Source of the DNA: an uncultured Collinsella sp.
GTDB lineage: Bacteria; Actinomycetota; Coriobacteriia; Coriobacteriales; Coriobacteriaceae
Assembly (NCBI GenBank): GCA_934646965.1
Contig: CAKUEZ010000098.1
Location: 1 to 7,229 of the forward strand
Length of the DNA: 7,229 nt
Direction: 5' to 3'
Made by a program: the position numbers and the translations under genes. The notes under the pieces are model-generated. The model was not told where the DNA came from and did not search any database. It saw nothing but the letters and a program-made list of their open reading frames with translations. Positions 6,350-7,229 of the stretch are shown piece by piece (the stretch's first letter is position 1; every line of letters begins with the position of its first letter).

Positions 6350-6389
6350 CGGGCTCTGTTCCCTCGTGGAACAGAGCCCGTTTCTTTTT
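6350..6389 (+). terminator. Intrinsic terminator after tRNA-Thr
   Basis: CGGGCTCTGTTCC (6350-6362) and GGAACAGAGCCCG (6368-6380) form a perfect 13-pair stem with a 5-base loop, followed by TTTCTTTTT (6381-6389). It is a textbook terminator ten bases after the tRNA. Confidence 0.95.
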
Positions 6390-6430
6390 AATAGATCATC
6401 GGGTTCGGCGTTCGTCTCGTCTCTCAGTTT

Positions 6431-6729
6431 GTCTCGATCTGTAACACCAAGACGGGAAATTTGCTTCTACCTGTTACAGATTGAGACAAAAGATTGAGGT
6501 CTGTCAATTTGTCTCAATCTGTAACAGTTAGGAGAGAAATATCGGTCAAGATGTTACAGATCGAGATTTTGCCTGTGGACCGTTGAGAAATGTCTCGATC
6601 TGTAACACGAAGGGGGCGGAAAACCGCTCTATCTGTTACAGATTGAGACGTAAGCTAGGGTTGCAGCGCAGTGTCTCAATCTGTAACAGATAGGGGAGAA
6701 ATTGTTCTCTACCTGTTACAGATCGAGAC
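6431..6729. repeat. Array of eight alternating inverted 16-base repeats
   Basis: The 16-mer GTCTCRATCTGTAACA occurs forward at 6431-6446, 6511-6526, 6592-6607 and 6673-6688. Its reverse complement occurs at 6472-6487, 6552-6567 (last base changed), 6634-6649 and 6714-6729. Orientation alternates strictly, the gaps are 23-26 bases, and the pitch is about 40 bases (forward copies 80-81 apart). Each forward-gap-reverse unit can fold as a long hairpin. Gaps inside these units share a purine-rich then pyrimidine-rich pattern (GGGGAGAAAT early, CTACC or CTATC late in three of four), while gaps between units look unrelated. The only variable base in the repeat core is position 6 (R). No gene, transposase or known regulatory family explains the array. 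It resembles a BIME/REP-type cluster in layout. Confidence 0.93.
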
Positions 6730-6759
6730 AAAGGTCGGAGCGGGTCCAGCTGTTCACCT

Positions 6760-6904
6760 CGAGCGAGGATAATCAGACAGACGAGCGTGGAAAATCTCCC
6801 GCCTGGAGAATGAGCGTGGATAATCTGCCACTTTGGACTCGATGGCACGGCAAAAGTGGGAGATTATCCACGCTCGATTTCTAACGGGAGAAAATCCACG
6901 TTCG
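6760..6904. repeat. Second palindromic repeat cluster with motif CGAGCGTGGATAATCTCCC
   Basis: Five copies of a motif of about 20 bases are present. Three run forward, starting at 6760 (diverged), 6782 and 6811. Two run reverse, ending at 6876 and 6904. The arms 6812-6834 and 6853-6875 pair at 22 of 23 positions across an 18-base loop. The 6782-6801 copy is the outer partner of 6885-6904 around the same centre near 6843, with 29 bases between neighbouring copies on each side. The result is one nested palindrome of about 120 bases, and traces of a further outer arm reach about 6930. The motif is unrelated to the 16-mer of the array before it. Its core on the minus-reading side is TTATCCACG or close variants. 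Confidence 0.88.
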
Positions 6905-7118
6905 ATTCTCTCTGGGAAGTCCGATCTCGACCTATATATAGGTGCAAATGAGCTGTTATCGAAGTTTAATCCAGCACGTCCACTCCACCACACCAAAGTG
7001 TTCCCTCGGGAAATGTCACCAGCGCAGCCAAATCCACTGACCTTCATATCCAAACTCAACAAAACCGCAGGTCATGGCTATATAGATACGCCCGGAACCG
7101 TGTATCTAGAGGTTTTCG
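6905..7118. other. Non-coding stretch with minor palindromes, no gene seen
   Basis: No credible coding signal or RNA gene was found here. Small symmetric sites are the perfect palindrome CCTATATATAGG (6931-6942), TGACCT (7038-7043) with AGGTCA (7069-7074), and TAGATAC (7083-7089) with GTATCTA (7102-7108). None has a recognisable function. The last lies just upstream of a consensus promoter and could be an operator. The stretch is more AT-rich than the coding part. Confidence 0.5.
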
Positions 7119-7148
7119 TTGACAGGCCCCAAGGTCACATCGTATTAT
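7119..7148 (+). promoter_or_regulatory. Strong sigma-70-type promoter for the downstream tRNA
   Basis: The perfect -35 TTGACA (7119-7124) and TATTAT (7143-7148, five of six to consensus) are separated by 18 bases. A start near 7155 would give a leader of about 55 bases. That leader holds a small GGTC-CAAAA-GACC hairpin (7171-7183) before the tRNA that begins at 7211. Confidence 0.8.
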
Positions 7149-7210
7149 CTTTTTCGTTCGCGGGGGCGGCGGTCCAAAAGACCAAAGGACCTGCGGATAC
7201 TTGAACGATT

Positions 7211-7229
7211 GGGAGTTTGCCCGAGTGGT
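7211..7229 (+). tRNA. 5' end of a class II tRNA, probably tRNA-Tyr (truncated by window edge)
   Basis: Only 19 bases are visible: a 7-base acceptor strand GGGAGTT, T8, G9, then CCC and GAGTGGT. This is the start of a D arm with a 3-pair stem and the conserved GG. The TGCCCGAGTGGT pattern is typical of bacterial tRNA-Tyr and also seen in tRNA-Ser; tRNA-Leu is less likely. The consensus promoter upstream supports a real RNA gene. Anticodon and 3' half lie outside the window. Confidence 0.65.

Noticed and set aside
6431..6729. CRISPR array
   Set aside because: The repeats alternate in orientation, are only 16 bases long, and half the gaps resemble each other. There is no leader and no cas gene in the window.
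6760..6904. Replication origin
   Set aside because: DnaA-like cores alone are not enough. There is no AT-rich unwinding region and no dnaA or dnaN nearby, and the cores are explained by the repeat family.
6833..7204. Rightward ORF of 123 residues over the right end
   Set aside because: It starts inside the palindromic cluster, runs through a consensus promoter and nearly into a tRNA, and the protein has no recognisable domain. No good ribosome-binding site was seen.

Overview
The window looks like chromosomal DNA of a high-GC Gram-positive bacterium, most likely a member of the Coriobacteriia close to Collinsella. This placement is an inference from three things: the GC- and alanine-rich coding style, the disA-ispD-ispF-cysS-rlmB-NYN gene order, and the style of the intergenic palindromes. 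No marker gene here proves it.

Left edge (1-504): the first 51 codons of a manganese exporter (mntP) are read leftwards. It is preceded by a well-formed yybP-ykoY (Mn2+) riboswitch in which the 3' arm of the closing helix P1 and the 5' arm of an intrinsic terminator share the same seven bases. This is a readable ON-switch. The rest of this stretch is the divergent intergenic region in front of disA.

Centre (505-4254): a tight rightward operon of disA (c-di-AMP synthase), ispD and ispF (two MEP-pathway isoprenoid enzymes) and cysS (cysteinyl-tRNA synthetase). The genes overlap or lie 3 bases apart. A nested palindromic element and a strong intrinsic terminator follow cysS.

4440-6041: a second rightward pair, rlmB/trmH-type SPOUT rRNA 2'-O-methyltransferase and a YacP/Rae1-like NYN-domain ribonuclease, 3 bases apart. 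With cysS these form a translation and RNA-quality module.

Right part (6042-7229): no convincing protein gene. In order it holds a 31-base degenerate copy of the middle of tRNA-Thr, two interlocking AT-rich hairpins, a probable promoter, an intact tRNA-Thr(UGU) with encoded CCA, and a strong terminator. Next come two dense and different palindromic repeat clusters. The first has eight copies of a 16-mer in strictly alternating orientation at a pitch of about 40 bases, with a compensatory-looking base-change pattern. The second has five copies of a motif whose core resembles a DnaA box, laid out as one large nested palindrome. A consensus promoter and the first 19 bases of a class II tRNA (probably Tyr) close the window. 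The repeat-filled gap between the two tRNA genes is the least explained part and the best candidate for something undescribed.
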